DNA of 23,558 nucleotides from Methanosarcina sp. (GCA_017883485.1 JADGNM010000001.1:1-23558), one strand, 5' to 3'; counted from the stretch's first letter, positions 15,850-23,558 are shown. Numbers and translations are program-made. The notes: generated from the sequence alone by a model not told the origin.

Positions 15850-16293
15850 ATGACGGAAACAAAAAAAGAAGAGATTACAAAATACATTGTAATCAGTTCG
15901 GATGAGGTGCTGCCTTCAGATGCAGCTATGATTATTTATGAGTCAGAGTTTCCGGTTACGGTAAAAGAGACCTGTTTTGGACTTATCGTAACAGGACAGA
16001 AAGAGGATGTCCAGGCAGTGGTTGAAAAAATCCGGCAGCTGGATAAGAATCATATTTTTGTAAAAGACAGGGGCTTTCCTGCAGGAGACGAGAGGCGTTG
16101 CCGTGCAAGCCGTGGAGGGGGTCCTAGGCCTGGTTTCCACTTCCTAAGGGAAGAAGTGAAGATGCTTCCTGCTATAGGGGCTGCACTTGATGAACTTGAA
16201 GCAAATGAACCTGTAAAAGAAAAACGCAAGGAGAAATGCAGGCTTAATGTTTCAGATTTGGAAAAAGTTATTGAGAAAGAGCTTGCGAGGTGA
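15850..16293 (+). CDS. Methanogenesis marker protein 6
   Basis: A 147-residue soluble protein recognised as marker 6 from its conserved stretch '[20 protein letters not shown]' followed by '[18 protein letters not shown]'. The N-terminal half, '[22 protein letters not shown]' and '[22 protein letters not shown]', looks like a small alpha/beta domain. It is found almost only in methanogens and related MCR-bearing archaea; its exact role is not known. The ATG at 15850 is preceded by AGGAGAG. The C-terminus is lysine/glutamate-rich. It stops at 16293, four bases before marker 5. Confidence 0.87.
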   Translation: MTETKKEEITKYIVISSDEVLPSDAAMIIYESEFPVTVKETCFGLIVTGQKEDVQAVVEKIRQLDKNHIFVKDRGFPAGDERRCRASRGGGPRPGFHFLREEVKMLPAIGAALDELEANEPVKEKRKEKCRLNVSDLEKVIEKELAR

Positions 16294-16297
16294 GGTT

Positions 16298-16801
16298 TTG
16301 GCAAAGGTCTTCATTTACCCTATAAACAGTCTAATTCTGGCTGACCTGGTTGAGCGCTTCGGGCATAAACCCCTTACCATGATGAACCAGATAAGAGAAA
16401 AAGTTACGAATATTAGCTTGGATTCTCCCCCAATAAATATCACTCCTGAAGATCCAAAATTAGGGCTTCGATATGCTGCAATTGAAGTTCCTCCAGGGGT
16501 AAGGGGCAGGATGGCCCTGATAGGTCCCCTTATCGAAGAAGCAGAAGCTGCAATTATAGTTGAAAACCCACCGATTAACTTTGGGTGCATTGGCTGTAGC
16601 CGCACAAATGAACTGGCGAAATATTTGATCCGCTCAAAAGGGGTCCCGGTTTTGGAAGTAAAGTATCCTGAATCCGACGAAGAAGCCCGTGATTTTGTGA
16701 ACAAAATCGCAGCATTTCTGGAGTCACTGCCTAAAGAAAAACAAGAAGAAACGGGAAAGGTTAAAAAGGAAAAGCCTCTGGAGCAGGAGATTAAAAAATG
16801 A
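16298..16801 (+). CDS. Methanogenesis marker protein 5
   Basis: Start chosen at TTG 16298 (product begins [21 protein letters not shown]), with GAGGTG at 16287-16292 as ribosome binding site. The upstream in-frame ATG at 16247 would add 17 residues overlapping marker 6 and is less likely. The protein is about 167 aa, with the marker 5 landmarks '[29 protein letters not shown]' and '[13 protein letters not shown]'; the C-x2-C pair is notable. The lysine/glutamate-rich tail ([20 protein letters not shown]) is probably disordered. Its last four bases (ATGA) overlap the start of marker 15. Function not established. Confidence 0.86.
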   Translation: MAKVFIYPINSLILADLVERFGHKPLTMMNQIREKVTNISLDSPPINITPEDPKLGLRYAAIEVPPGVRGRMALIGPLIEEAEAAIIVENPPINFGCIGCSRTNELAKYLIRSKGVPVLEVKYPESDEEARDFVNKIAAFLESLPKEKQEETGKVKKEKPLEQEIKK

Positions 16802-18045
16802 GCGCTGAAGAAGCCGGACTTGTCAAAATTGCGCTGGTGTCCTGCGGCTCTGAATATTCCGGAGTTCAGCCTGAGTTTGATGAAGCCGCAGCTAAGGTTA
16901 ATGCGAAGTTTGTTTACCCTGAGATTGACGTCGCATCGCTAGATACTATAGGGAGGGATTTCGGGCTTGAGGTCGCAAGCGGAGACCTTAGGCTTATGCT
17001 GGCACGTGCAAAAGCTGTTGTCGAAGGCACAACCAATGTGGACGGAGTTTTCATTACCACATGTTTCCGCTGCGCCGAAGGGGCTATTGTTCGCAATGAG
17101 ATCAGAAGGTATATTCACAAGCATTCAAACATTCCTGTAATCAGCTATTCATTTACCGAACGCACCAGCGCAGGTACCCTGCTCACTCGTCTGGAAGCCC
17201 TGACCACAATTGTCAGGCGCAGGCACCTCCTTACAAGAGAAACCCAGACAGGACTGACTGCAGGAATAGACTCCGGGTCGACAACTACCAAGGCAGTAGT
17301 CATGAGAGACAACAAAATAATAGGTAAAGGCTGGGTGCCCACAACGAAAGTTCTTGAGAGCGCAGAAGAAGCATACTCTCTCGCCCTGAAAGAAGCCGGG
17401 GTTTCCAGGGAAGAAATCCAGGCCCTTGGCACTACAGGATACGGGCGTTTTCTTGTGGGGAACCATTTCAAAGCCCAGCTTATCCAGGAAGAAATCACAG
17501 TTAACTCAAAGGGAGCAGTCTATCTTGCGAACAAACAGAAGGGCTCGGCAACTGTTATTGATATAGGCGGGATGGACAATAAAGCAATCTCGGTTGAAGA
17601 CGGGATTCCTGGAATGTTTACAATGGGAGGGATCTGCGCCGGAGCCTCAGGGCGTTTCTTTGAAATGATCGCAAAACGTCTTGGTATAGATATTACCGAG
17701 CTCGGAGCCCTGGCAGTCAAAGGCATGCACGAAAATGTATCCATGAACAGTTACTGCATAGTTTTCGGGATCCAATCTCTCGTAAATTCCCTTGCCAGAG
17801 GAGCTACTCCGGAAGACGTGGCGGCTGCAGCTTGCTACAGTGTGGTAGAACAGATTTACGAGCAGCAGTTGCAGGAAGTGGATGTAAGGGAGCCATTGAT
17901 TCTTGTAGGCGGTTCTTCCCTTATTGAAGGAGTTCCAAAAGCTCTCGGAAGACTTCTCAAGATCGATGTCCTTGTGCCCGAAAACTCCCACCTGATTGGG
18001 GCTGTAGGAGCAGCTTTGCTTGCTTCCGGCTTTGTGGAGGAGTGA
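16798..18045 (+). CDS. Methanogenesis marker protein 15 (BadF/HgdC-type ATPase)
   Basis: A 415-residue soluble protein. Residues 1-150 form a marker-specific domain with '[19 protein letters not shown]' (C89, C92). From 154 on it is an ASKHA ATPase of the BadF/BadG/BcrA family: phosphate-binding loop [12 protein letters not shown] (156-167), '[12 protein letters not shown]' (209-220), '[14 protein letters not shown]' (251-264), '[13 protein letters not shown]' (277-289) and 'NSYCIVFG' (317-324). C280 and C320 match the cysteines that hold the intersubunit [4Fe-4S] cluster in dehydratase and benzoyl-CoA-reductase activators. This suggests ATP-driven low-potential electron transfer, although its partner in methanogens is not proven. 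The ATG overlaps the marker 5 stop. Confidence 0.9.
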   Translation: MSAEEAGLVKIALVSCGSEYSGVQPEFDEAAAKVNAKFVYPEIDVASLDTIGRDFGLEVASGDLRLMLARAKAVVEGTTNVDGVFITTCFRCAEGAIVRNEIRRYIHKHSNIPVISYSFTERTSAGTLLTRLEALTTIVRRRHLLTRETQTGLTAGIDSGSTTTKAVVMRDNKIIGKGWVPTTKVLESAEEAYSLALKEAGVSREEIQALGTTGYGRFLVGNHFKAQLIQEEITVNSKGAVYLANKQKGSATVIDIGGMDNKAISVEDGIPGMFTMGGICAGASGRFFEMIAKRLGIDITELGALAVKGMHENVSMNSYCIVFGIQSLVNSLARGATPEDVAAAACYSVVEQIYEQQLQEVDVREPLILVGGSSLIEGVPKALGRLLKIDVLVPENSHLIGAVGAALLASGFVEE

Positions 18046-18052
18046 GGAAAAG

Positions 18053-18649
18053 ATGGATTTGCTTGAGATCTTCGTTGTCGAGTCCGCAATTGCTTCGGAG
18101 CAGGAATTTTACAGGAAGATTATCGAGGACAACCTCGCAAGTCTCAAGCTTGCCCCGGCAATAGGAAGAATAAAGGTAGTGCTAAGACCTGAAGATTCCC
18201 TCTTTCAAATGGCGATAATTCTCAGAAACGTGGGTACCAAAGTAACGACAAGTGACATTGCCGATATTGAAGCGAGACCAGTTGCCCATGAGATTCAAAT
18301 TTTAATCAAAAAAGAGCAATATATTCCTGAGCTTCTAGGCAAACTCTGGGAACGTTACGGGAAAGCGAACATAAGTCAGCCGGACCGCTGGACTGTAGCC
18401 ATACATACTGATAAGGCAGAGAAAGAAGCGGCTTTTCTTGGAGAAATGCAGATCGCAGATCCCAGACACAGGCTCCATGAAAATTTAGTTGATTTTGCAA
18501 TCAGGGTTACTCCGGAAGGTTTCAGAGTCCGATACCATCTATATAAGGGCAACAACTTTATTTTTGTAGCATCCGAAGAAGCATTAAAACATGAATGGAT
18601 CGAAGAGGCAGAGGTAATGCTTAAAGAACTGATGGGAGGGAAGAAGTAA
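18053..18649 (+). CDS. Methanogenesis marker protein 17
   Basis: Start at ATG 18053 (MDLLEIFVVES), seven bases after the marker 15 stop, with GAGGA just upstream; an upstream in-frame ATG at 18020 lies inside marker 15 and is rejected. The product is about 198 aa, soluble, with conserved segments 'LAPAIGRIKVVLRPEDSLFQMAI' and 'PEGFRVRYHLYKGNNFIFVASEEALKHEWIEEA'. No catalytic motif is visible to me. Marker 17 is a known component of the MCR activation complex with markers 3 and 7 and McrC. Marker 7 starts two bases after it stops, so the two are made together. Confidence 0.88.
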   Translation: MDLLEIFVVESAIASEQEFYRKIIEDNLASLKLAPAIGRIKVVLRPEDSLFQMAIILRNVGTKVTTSDIADIEARPVAHEIQILIKKEQYIPELLGKLWERYGKANISQPDRWTVAIHTDKAEKEAAFLGEMQIADPRHRLHENLVDFAIRVTPEGFRVRYHLYKGNNFIFVASEEALKHEWIEEAEVMLKELMGGKK

Positions 18650-18650
18650 G

Positions 18651-19583
18651 ATGGCAATACTCCTACCCTATCTTTATACTGGCGGTGTCTACAAACATGG
18701 GCTTTTAATCGAGTTGCTGGAAGATCTGGGAGGCTACATTATTCAGAAAGTAGTTACCGGGACTGAAGTCAACCTTATAATGCTTATCCCTGAAAAGGAT
18801 ATCCCGATCGTAAAAAAGCAATCAGACGAACTACTTGGAGTCATGACAGAAGCTCCTCTTACAGGCGTGGAGATTGCAGTCATTTCGCCGACCCTTGCTT
18901 CACATCATCTTCCTCATTCAGCCTGTGACGTAGCAGAGTATCTCCGCCACCCCGGAGCTAATACAAATATGATAGGGCTTGCCAGAGGTATGGGGCGCAG
19001 GGTATCCCTATCCATGGACTATGAAAGAAGACTTATCAATGAACATGATATTGCGGTTTTTACATTCGGGTCTTTCCGTGACTGCATTATTAACAAGAAG
19101 CCAAAGCTCTTCGAGGGTATCGAAATACCTATTGTGGTGACAGGTGGCCCTGACCTGAAGACCGAAGAAGTTTCCGGAGCGGACCTCTATGTTGGAAATA
19201 TTGGAAGGACCTCTCACAGGTTAAGGAAAACAGAAGAGGTTAACGCCCTCGAAAAGCTTAATGAAGAGATTGGAAAGATAGCTGACAATATTCGTAAAGA
19301 GCAGGCAAAAGACCCCCTTGCGGTTATTCCTGCCAGGGCCATGAAAGAGATCGAAAATCAGGTCCCTGAAATCCAAACTGTGCTTTCTCCTGCCCCTCTT
19401 ACCCTTCAGCTTAATGGGGTCAGGGTCAAACTGCCCTATGACGAATTCCATGAAAAAATTGAAAATCTGGAATTTGACGAGGGAGTTATCCTTTCCGAAC
19501 TTGCAAATGTTTCCAGATCAAAAATAAAAAATTATATATTGATAAAAATCAAATCTAAGTCTGACGTCGGTTTTGCAATTTGA
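18651..19583 (+). CDS. Methanogenesis marker protein 7
   Basis: A 310-residue soluble protein. Recognised as marker 7 from 'LLPYLYTGGVYKHGLLIELLEDLGGYI' at the N-terminus, 'SPTLASHHLPHSACDVAEYLRHPGANTNMIGLARGMGRR' (about 84-124), with H/C residues that could take part in cofactor binding, and 'VFTFGSFRDCI' and 'VVTGGPDL'. Marker 7 is a subunit of the MCR activation complex, where recent structural work places unusual iron-sulfur clusters; which residues here bind them is not something I can show. The ATG at 18651 has GGGAGGG about ten bases upstream. Last gene of the marker run; the following 138 bp hold no gene. Confidence 0.88.
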   Translation: MAILLPYLYTGGVYKHGLLIELLEDLGGYIIQKVVTGTEVNLIMLIPEKDIPIVKKQSDELLGVMTEAPLTGVEIAVISPTLASHHLPHSACDVAEYLRHPGANTNMIGLARGMGRRVSLSMDYERRLINEHDIAVFTFGSFRDCIINKKPKLFEGIEIPIVVTGGPDLKTEEVSGADLYVGNIGRTSHRLRKTEEVNALEKLNEEIGKIADNIRKEQAKDPLAVIPARAMKEIENQVPEIQTVLSPAPLTLQLNGVRVKLPYDEFHEKIENLEFDEGVILSELANVSRSKIKNYILIKIKSKSDVGFAI

Positions 19584-19690
19584 CCCAGATTCTATGAGTA
19601 AGAGTTACCCTTTACATTTCTACTGGGTTCGTGTCTTTTCACTTATCCTTTAAACTGTAAAGCTTACAGGAAAATGGAGTCCAGACCCGG

Positions 19691-19710
19691 TTTATACGCT
19701 AATGTATAAA
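19691..19710 (+). promoter_or_regulatory. Dyad TTTATAC-N6-GTATAAA before the AhpD-like gene
   Basis: Perfect 7-bp arms at 19691-19697 and 19704-19710 are separated by six bases, ending at the AAGGTGAT ribosome binding site of the next gene (ATG 19722). The TTTATA part also looks like a TATA box. A repressor bound here would cover promoter or ribosome binding site. Confidence 0.4.
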
Positions 19711-19721
19711 GGTGATTTCGT

Positions 19722-20210
19722 ATGGAACTTGAGGATATTGTGGAAATTTTAGAAAATGATCCTGAAAAAGCCGTTCCTGAACTCCTTGAGGATGTCCGGA
19801 AGCAGTATGGCGAAGTCCCTTATATTACGAACTTCATGAAAGATTTTCCTGAAATATTTATCCCGAAAACAATTTATGACAACTCCGTCATGCGAGGGCT
19901 GAAGAGTCTCGATCCGAATACAGTTGAACTTATTTCAATAGGCGTGGCTTCTGCCCTCCGCTGCGACCATTGCCTGAAAATGCATATCAGGGTTGCAAAA
20001 AGAAGAGGGATTAATAAAGAAAGCATATTTTATGCTATTATGATAGGAGCATCCCTTGCCAGCGCCGCAGTTCTTGCCGATAGCACTAGAGCCCTTGCCT
20101 CGGAATTTCCGGGTGAAGATGAAGACGGTGACCAGAAGGGGAAAGATCCAGGACACTGCTGCGATCCAAATTGTGAAATCTGCAATATCTCCAGAGATGA
20201 TCTTAAATAA
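19722..20210 (+). CDS. Carboxymuconolactone decarboxylase/AhpD-like protein with Cys-rich tail
   Basis: A 162-residue, all-helical cytosolic protein. 'ISIGVASALRCDHCLKMHIRVAKRRGINKESIFYAIMIGASLASAAVL' (71-118) holds the AhpD core with C81-x2-C84-x3-H88, the redox-active motif of alkylhydroperoxidase D-like proteins, which act as thiol peroxidases or disulfide relays. After the core comes an acidic linker and the tail 'CCDPNCEIC' (C146, C147, C151, C154), not part of the family, which looks like a small metal or Fe-S site. The start is supported by GGTGAT upstream. Being next to the MCR activation genes and probably redox-active, it may protect or service oxygen-sensitive enzymes; this is inference. 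Confidence 0.8.
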   Translation: MELEDIVEILENDPEKAVPELLEDVRKQYGEVPYITNFMKDFPEIFIPKTIYDNSVMRGLKSLDPNTVELISIGVASALRCDHCLKMHIRVAKRRGINKESIFYAIMIGASLASAAVLADSTRALASEFPGEDEDGDQKGKDPGHCCDPNCEICNISRDDLK

Positions 20211-20227
20211 ACAGGGAAATCAAACGA

Positions 20228-20237
20228 TTATATTATA
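20228..20237 (+). promoter_or_regulatory. TATA box of the matrixin-like gene, probable leaderless transcript
   Basis: TTATATTATA ends 28 bases before the ATG at 20266, the usual distance from TATA box to transcription start in archaea. No ribosome binding site precedes the ATG. Both facts point to transcription starting at or next to the start codon. Confidence 0.45.
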
Positions 20238-20265
20238 GAGGGCTGTTTATATTAATCGAAATAGT

Positions 20266-20955
20266 ATGCATGAAATTAGATTGTGCTTTGCACTGCTTCT
20301 GATGGTAACTTTTCTACCTATCCCTTCGATTGCCTCTGAAACGAGTCCTGAAAGGCTTTCAGATCATCCCTGGGATCATTCTCCGATTACAGTATATATA
20401 GATGATAAAAATGTGCCTGCCGATTATAGTCCCACCTATTACGCACAGATAAAAAAAGCTCTTGAATATTGGGAAAAAGGCGGAAACGGAAACCTGAAGT
20501 ACACTCCTGTTTTTCGGATTGTGGACACGAAAGAAGCCGATATCAGGATAAAATGGGTGGAAAACCTGGAGAATATCGAAGGCGCTCCTTCCGGAGTGGC
20601 AGGCTATGCAAGTCCCGCGGTGGCAGACGGGCGATTTGTAAGGGTAGATATCGTGCTTGAAGCCGGAAACTATCAGGGAAAGTCCTGGGTCCAGTATGGG
20701 GATGCGACAATGTTAGGTATTGCGAAACATGAGCTTGGGCATGCCGTTGGGTTGGGGCATAGTAATGACAGGCGGGATATTATGTATCCCCAGTATGAGC
20801 AGAGAGACAACATAAACCCCATTCTGCTGAACAAATACGGTTCCATGCTGCAGGCAGCAGCTTTCATCGCTCTGGCGCTTCTTCTTTTCCTTGGTGTAAG
20901 CTGGCAGCGCAGCAGGAAAAAGAGGAAAGCACTTGAGGATGAATACTTAAAATAG
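20266..20955 (+). CDS. Membrane-anchored matrixin-like zinc metalloprotease
   Basis: A 229-residue protein with an N-terminal signal peptide (hydrophobic 7-23, then S-E-T). The mature part has 'PITVYIDDKNVP' and 'IKKALEYWEKGG', common at the start of matrixin domains, the zinc motif HELGHAVGLGH (H155, E156, H159, H165) and a downstream Met-turn 'DIMYP' (M173). A hydrophobic helix (about 194-211) followed by a basic stretch 'RSRKKRK' forms a C-terminal anchor with a short cytosolic tail. It is therefore a surface-displayed zinc peptidase. No propeptide cysteine switch is visible. Probably a single-gene transcript. Confidence 0.87.
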   Translation: MHEIRLCFALLLMVTFLPIPSIASETSPERLSDHPWDHSPITVYIDDKNVPADYSPTYYAQIKKALEYWEKGGNGNLKYTPVFRIVDTKEADIRIKWVENLENIEGAPSGVAGYASPAVADGRFVRVDIVLEAGNYQGKSWVQYGDATMLGIAKHELGHAVGLGHSNDRRDIMYPQYEQRDNINPILLNKYGSMLQAAAFIALALLLFLGVSWQRSRKKRKALEDEYLK

Positions 20956-20964
20956 GAGTCTCTC

Positions 20965-20995
20965 AAAAAAATAAGAATATCTCTAAGAAAAAAAA
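20965..20995 (-). terminator. Oligo-T terminator for the NUDIX gene
   Basis: Read on the - strand, this stretch just past the NUDIX stop has runs of eight (20988-20995) and seven (20965-20971) T residues, the usual archaeal T-tract termination signal. The matrixin-like gene converges from the other side. Confidence 0.4.
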
Positions 20996-21055
20996 TTCAA
21001 ACAGACATTTTAATGAAAGATCTCAAATAGAAAAATCATTTAGCTTCGATTTGAG

Positions 21056-21493
21056 TCAAATAAACGGCTCTGGAGGTTCCTTTTCCTCTATGGCAAACCT
21101 CTTGAAGAAATCTTTGAAATAAGGAGGCAACGTATGCATTTCGAGAATTTCATTCAGAGAGATCCATGCGTATTCAGTATGTTCGTAACTCAATTTAACT
21201 TCAGAGACAATGTACCCCCCATAATATACTATAGCAATCACCCTTTTTTCAGGGAGCTCAAAAGTTACATACCCTGCAATCTCCCCGGGGACAATGGAAA
21301 TCCGGGTTTCTTCCCAGACTTCCCGCACAACAGCTTCTTCAAGGATTTCTTCACGTTCTAATTTTCCCCCCGGCAGGTCCCATTTGCCCGGATTGGTGTG
21401 AGAGTCTTCAGAGCGCCTGAGAAGTAGGAATTCACCTTTCTCGTTCCGAAGAATCGTATATACTGAAATAATGTAAGGCTTCTTCAGATCCAT
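21056..21493 (-). CDS. NUDIX hydrolase
   Basis: A 145-residue cytosolic enzyme. The Nudix box is complete: G43-x5-E49-x7-R57-E58-x2-E61-E62 in 'GGKLEREEILEEAVVREVWEETRI', with R64 in place of the usual glycine. The N-terminal 'YIISVYTILRNEKGEFLLLRRS' and 'PGKWDLPGGKL' are typical of MutT/ADP-ribose-pyrophosphatase-like members that hydrolyse nucleoside diphosphates linked to another group. Substrate cannot be decided. Convergent with the matrixin-like gene. No clear ribosome binding site precedes the ATG (21493). Confidence 0.88.
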   Translation of the reverse strand: MDLKKPYIISVYTILRNEKGEFLLLRRSEDSHTNPGKWDLPGGKLEREEILEEAVVREVWEETRISIVPGEIAGYVTFELPEKRVIAIVYYGGYIVSEVKLSYEHTEYAWISLNEILEMHTLPPYFKDFFKRFAIEEKEPPEPFI

Positions 21494-22075
21494 GTGCTTA
21501 TATGTGAGATTTCCCTCTCTTAAAGGCTGGCTCTTTCAAAATCTTCCAAACTTGATCAACTCTTAAGAATTAAAATGATCCCAAAATATTGAAGCAAACA
21601 CAGGCACAGGCCGGATACTCAAGCAGTGAGCCAAAAAACAGGGAGTGGTGACATATTACTGGCTTCACCAGGACAGCGTCACCCTCTTAATCCTGCTTGC
21701 CAGGCTTCCTTTATTGAAAATCAGAGCTAATGGTATTGAGTGTTTAGCAAACCAACTGATTGCAGGAATTTAACAAGCCGATCTAGATCCGTATTAAAAG
21801 CAGATTAATAATATTCATAGATTCATAAAATTCACCTTATATAAAAGGAAAAAAGAAAGAGGATCAAAATCACTACCAATGTATAAATTATCCAATTCGG
21901 AAGCCCACGAGACATAATTCATAATATAATTATGACTATAAAAAATTTACTGAACACTCAGTTAATACTGCACATTTGCACTCAATACCAAGCAGATGGA
22001 TATTAGACATATACAAAAATAGATTCTGAATAAGAACAGGAAGGAGAAATATCACTCTCGTAGCTTGGAAAATTA
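21494..22075. other. 582-bp non-coding stretch between NUDIX and helicase genes
   Basis: No supported gene. It holds a compact hairpin-forming segment (21647-21683) and a good TATA-like box CTTATATA on the + strand (21836-21843) with no gene downstream. It also contains the upstream region of the NUDIX gene and the 3' flank of the helicase gene. Otherwise AT-rich with stops in all frames. Confidence 0.5.
21647..21683. repeat. Imperfect hairpin with two nested stems
   Basis: GGTGAC (21647-21652) pairs with GTCACC (21678-21683), and inside it CTGG (21659-21662) pairs with CCAG (21668-21671) around a CTTCA loop; six-base unpaired stretches lie on both sides between the stems. Could be a structured RNA or a DNA site; no T-tract follows on the + strand. 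Confidence 0.35.
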
Positions 22076-23389
22076 CTACCTTATTGAAAGTTCTTTGCCT
22101 TCCTTATCAATCATTATCTTTAATAAAGCAGCAGCTATGTCTAAAGAAGTGTAGTCTTCCTGAATAAGTTTTTCAATTAAATTGCTAAATTCTCGCAGAT
22201 GCCCTGCATCAACAACGTCTTTAACATTCTTTAAAATCATGTTTGTTCTTATTTCTTCAACATCACTGACAGAAGGAATTCTTTTAGCTATTATTTTAGT
22301 CTTTGTGAACTTCTGGATCTCTTTTATTCGATACACTTCCTTTCCGATTACAAAGGTGAACGCAAGTCCTGCTTTTCCTGCCCTGGCTGTTCTTCCGATT
22401 CTGTGTACGTAATATTCATCATCCATAGGAATATCATAGTTAAAAACAGCTTCCACATCTCCCACATCAATCCCTCTGGCTGCCACGTCAGTTGCTACTA
22501 AAACTTCAATCTCTTTCCTTCTGAATTTGGACATTACAGCATCTCTTTGCTTCTGTTGCATATCCCCATGAAGGCCATCAGCGATATATCCTCTTATTAT
22601 TAGTTCCTCAACCAGTTCGTCCACACGTTTTTTAGTATTACAAAATACAAGCGACAATTTCAAATCATAATAGTCGATTAAACGGGCAAAAGCCTCGGTT
22701 TTTGCCTGCTGCTTGACCTCAACATAAAATTGCTCTACATTGGGAACGGTCATTTCCTTATGTACCAGTTTTATAAATTGAGGGTTGCTTTGATACTTTT
22801 TCGTCAAATCCAGAATCGCTTTAGGCATTGTTGCAGAGAAGAAAATGGTCTGTCTTTGCCCCGGAATCTTCTTCATAATAGTCTCGATATCTTCTCTAAA
22901 CCCCATATCCAGCATTTCATCGGCTTCATCAAGGATGATTATTTTCACACCTTCCATTCTCAAAGTGCGGCGGTCCATATGATCCATAACACGTCCGGGA
23001 GTCCCAATGATGATCTGTACGCCTCTCTTTAACGCTTTAATCTGGTGGTCTATAGGCTGCCCACCATAAATGGGTAAGATATCAATGCCCTTTTTGTATT
23101 TCGAAATCTTTTTGAGCTCTCCTGCTACCTGAATTGCCCGCTCTCTTGTTGGACATAAAATTACAGCCTGCAGCCCCTTATTTGTAGGGTCTATCCTCTC
23201 TAAAACTATAGTCCCGAAAGCTACAGTCTTCCCAGTTCCTGTAGGAGCCTGCCCGATAACATCTCTGCCTTCCAGCATATAAGGAATAGATTGAGCCTGA
23301 ATCGCGGTAGTCTCTTCAAAACCCATGTCCTCTAATGCCAGCTGTATCTCTTTTGATAAATTTAAATCCGTAAATCTTGAACCTGCCAT
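22076..23389 (-). CDS. DEAD-box ATP-dependent RNA helicase
   Basis: A 437-residue cytosolic helicase. Motifs in order: Q motif region 'MGFEETTAIQAQSIP' (22-36), motif I APTGTGKT (48-55), Ia 'PTRERAIQV' (80-88), 'GTPGR' (129-133), II DEAD (154-157), III SAT (185-187), V 'VATDVAARGIDV' (298-309) and VI HRIGRTARAGK (329-339). The C-terminus is short, without the RNA-binding tail of bacterial CsdA/DbpA, so it is a near-minimal DEAD-box protein. It unwinds RNA in ribosome assembly or mRNA turnover. The ATG (23389) has GAGGAGAAGAGG upstream. A TATA-like ATATTATAT (about 23491-23499) would give a leader of about 75 nt; related archaeal helicase genes are cold-induced, but nothing here proves that. 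Confidence 0.92.
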   Translation of the reverse strand: MAGSRFTDLNLSKEIQLALEDMGFEETTAIQAQSIPYMLEGRDVIGQAPTGTGKTVAFGTIVLERIDPTNKGLQAVILCPTRERAIQVAGELKKISKYKKGIDILPIYGGQPIDHQIKALKRGVQIIIGTPGRVMDHMDRRTLRMEGVKIIILDEADEMLDMGFREDIETIMKKIPGQRQTIFFSATMPKAILDLTKKYQSNPQFIKLVHKEMTVPNVEQFYVEVKQQAKTEAFARLIDYYDLKLSLVFCNTKKRVDELVEELIIRGYIADGLHGDMQQKQRDAVMSKFRRKEIEVLVATDVAARGIDVGDVEAVFNYDIPMDDEYYVHRIGRTARAGKAGLAFTFVIGKEVYRIKEIQKFTKTKIIAKRIPSVSDVEEIRTNMILKNVKDVVDAGHLREFSNLIEKLIQEDYTSLDIAAALLKIMIDKEGKELSIR

Positions 23390-23489
23390 CTAATCCCCTC
23401 TTCTCCTCATCTAGTCTTGCGTTATCCTATACCTATCCGATTTTCTTCACTGCGAATAATATGGTCGTCAATTTGTATTCGATTGATGT

Positions 23490-23500
23490 TATATAATATG
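23490..23500. promoter_or_regulatory. AT-rich box shared by helicase and right-edge gene
   Basis: TATATAATATG is near-symmetrical and could act as a TATA box leftward for the helicase gene. Rightward, its centre is about 25 bp from the ATG at 23519, which would make that gene leaderless. Confidence 0.35.
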
Positions 23501-23518
23501 TCTAATATATATTCGTAC

Positions 23519-23558
23519 ATGGGGAAACGGGGACCAAAATCAAAGTTTACTGATATTG
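23519..23558 (+). CDS. Start of a probable transposase, cut by the window edge
   Basis: ATG 23519 opens a frame that stays open to the edge and reads MGKRGPKSKFTDI. The 'GKRGPKPKFTD' type of beginning is familiar to me from archaeal insertion-sequence transposases with an N-terminal zinc-finger/HTH part, but 13 residues are too few to be certain. It is divergent from the helicase gene. A TATA-like box about 25 bp upstream fits a leaderless start. Confidence 0.4.
   Translation, partial: MGKRGPKSKFTDI

Noticed and set aside
16315..16704. Long - strand frame of 129 codons
   Set aside because: It lies wholly inside marker 5, which is conserved; composition and lack of motifs mark it as an antisense shadow. 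The same holds for the frames opposite markers 15, 17 and 7.
20056..20238. 60-codon + strand frame over the end of the AhpD-like gene
   Set aside because: Out-of-frame shadow of the conserved gene, without ribosome binding site or family.
21865..21920. 12-codon frame (MYKLSNSEAHET) after the orphan TATA box
   Set aside because: Too short, with the only GAGGA much too far upstream for a binding site.

Overview
The window looks like chromosomal DNA of a methanogenic archaeon of the Methanosarcina type. The basis is a contiguous block of methanogenesis-marker genes with the ATPase AtwA, an archaeal presenilin-like protease, AT-rich promoters with TATA boxes, frequent GGAGG/GAGGT ribosome binding sites with some TTG/GTG starts, and archaeal-style insertion remnants. 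Species is not determined.

Left part (1-7440) is an AT-rich accessory region. It holds the 3' part of an acyltransferase-3 gene, a decayed IS21-type transposase start, and a cassette of four tightly packed genes. These are a UbiA-family polyprenyl-phosphate transferase (with an apparent frameshift in a G6 run near its end), a PHP-domain phosphoesterase, a flippase-like/LPG-synthase-type membrane protein and a DUF362 protein. A GT39-type membrane glycosyltransferase follows. Two related 114-bp elements with terminal inverted repeats, MITE-like, lie at 1438-1551 and 7325-7438 and bracket this block. My reading, as inference, is a pathway that makes, dephosphorylates, flips and uses a lipid-linked sugar (perhaps ribose-type) for the cell surface.

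Middle part (7500-12115): two divergent GT-B (GT4-type) glycosyltransferases, a presenilin-type intramembrane aspartyl protease (YD and GLGD motifs), and a HAD-superfamily hydrolase with a DxAGT motif.

Core part (12467-19583): atwA followed, all on the + strand, by methanogenesis markers 3, 6, 5, 15, 17 and 7. Markers 3, 7 and 17 together with AtwA belong to the ATP-driven activation machinery of methyl-coenzyme M reductase (MCR). McrC and the mcr structural genes are not in the window. Genes from marker 6 on are packed with overlaps or short gaps; a candidate second promoter lies between markers 3 and 6. The 351 bp in front of atwA contain a triple 22-bp repeat and a long interrupted inverted repeat.

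Right part (19722-23558): an AhpD/carboxymuconolactone-decarboxylase-like protein with an extra Cys-rich tail, a membrane-anchored matrixin-like metalloprotease that is probably leaderless, a NUDIX hydrolase and a DEAD-box RNA helicase (both on the - strand), and the first codons of a probable transposase running off the right edge. A 582-bp stretch between NUDIX and helicase has no convincing gene but holds a structured hairpin and an orphan TATA box. No tRNA, rRNA or CRISPR array was recognised.
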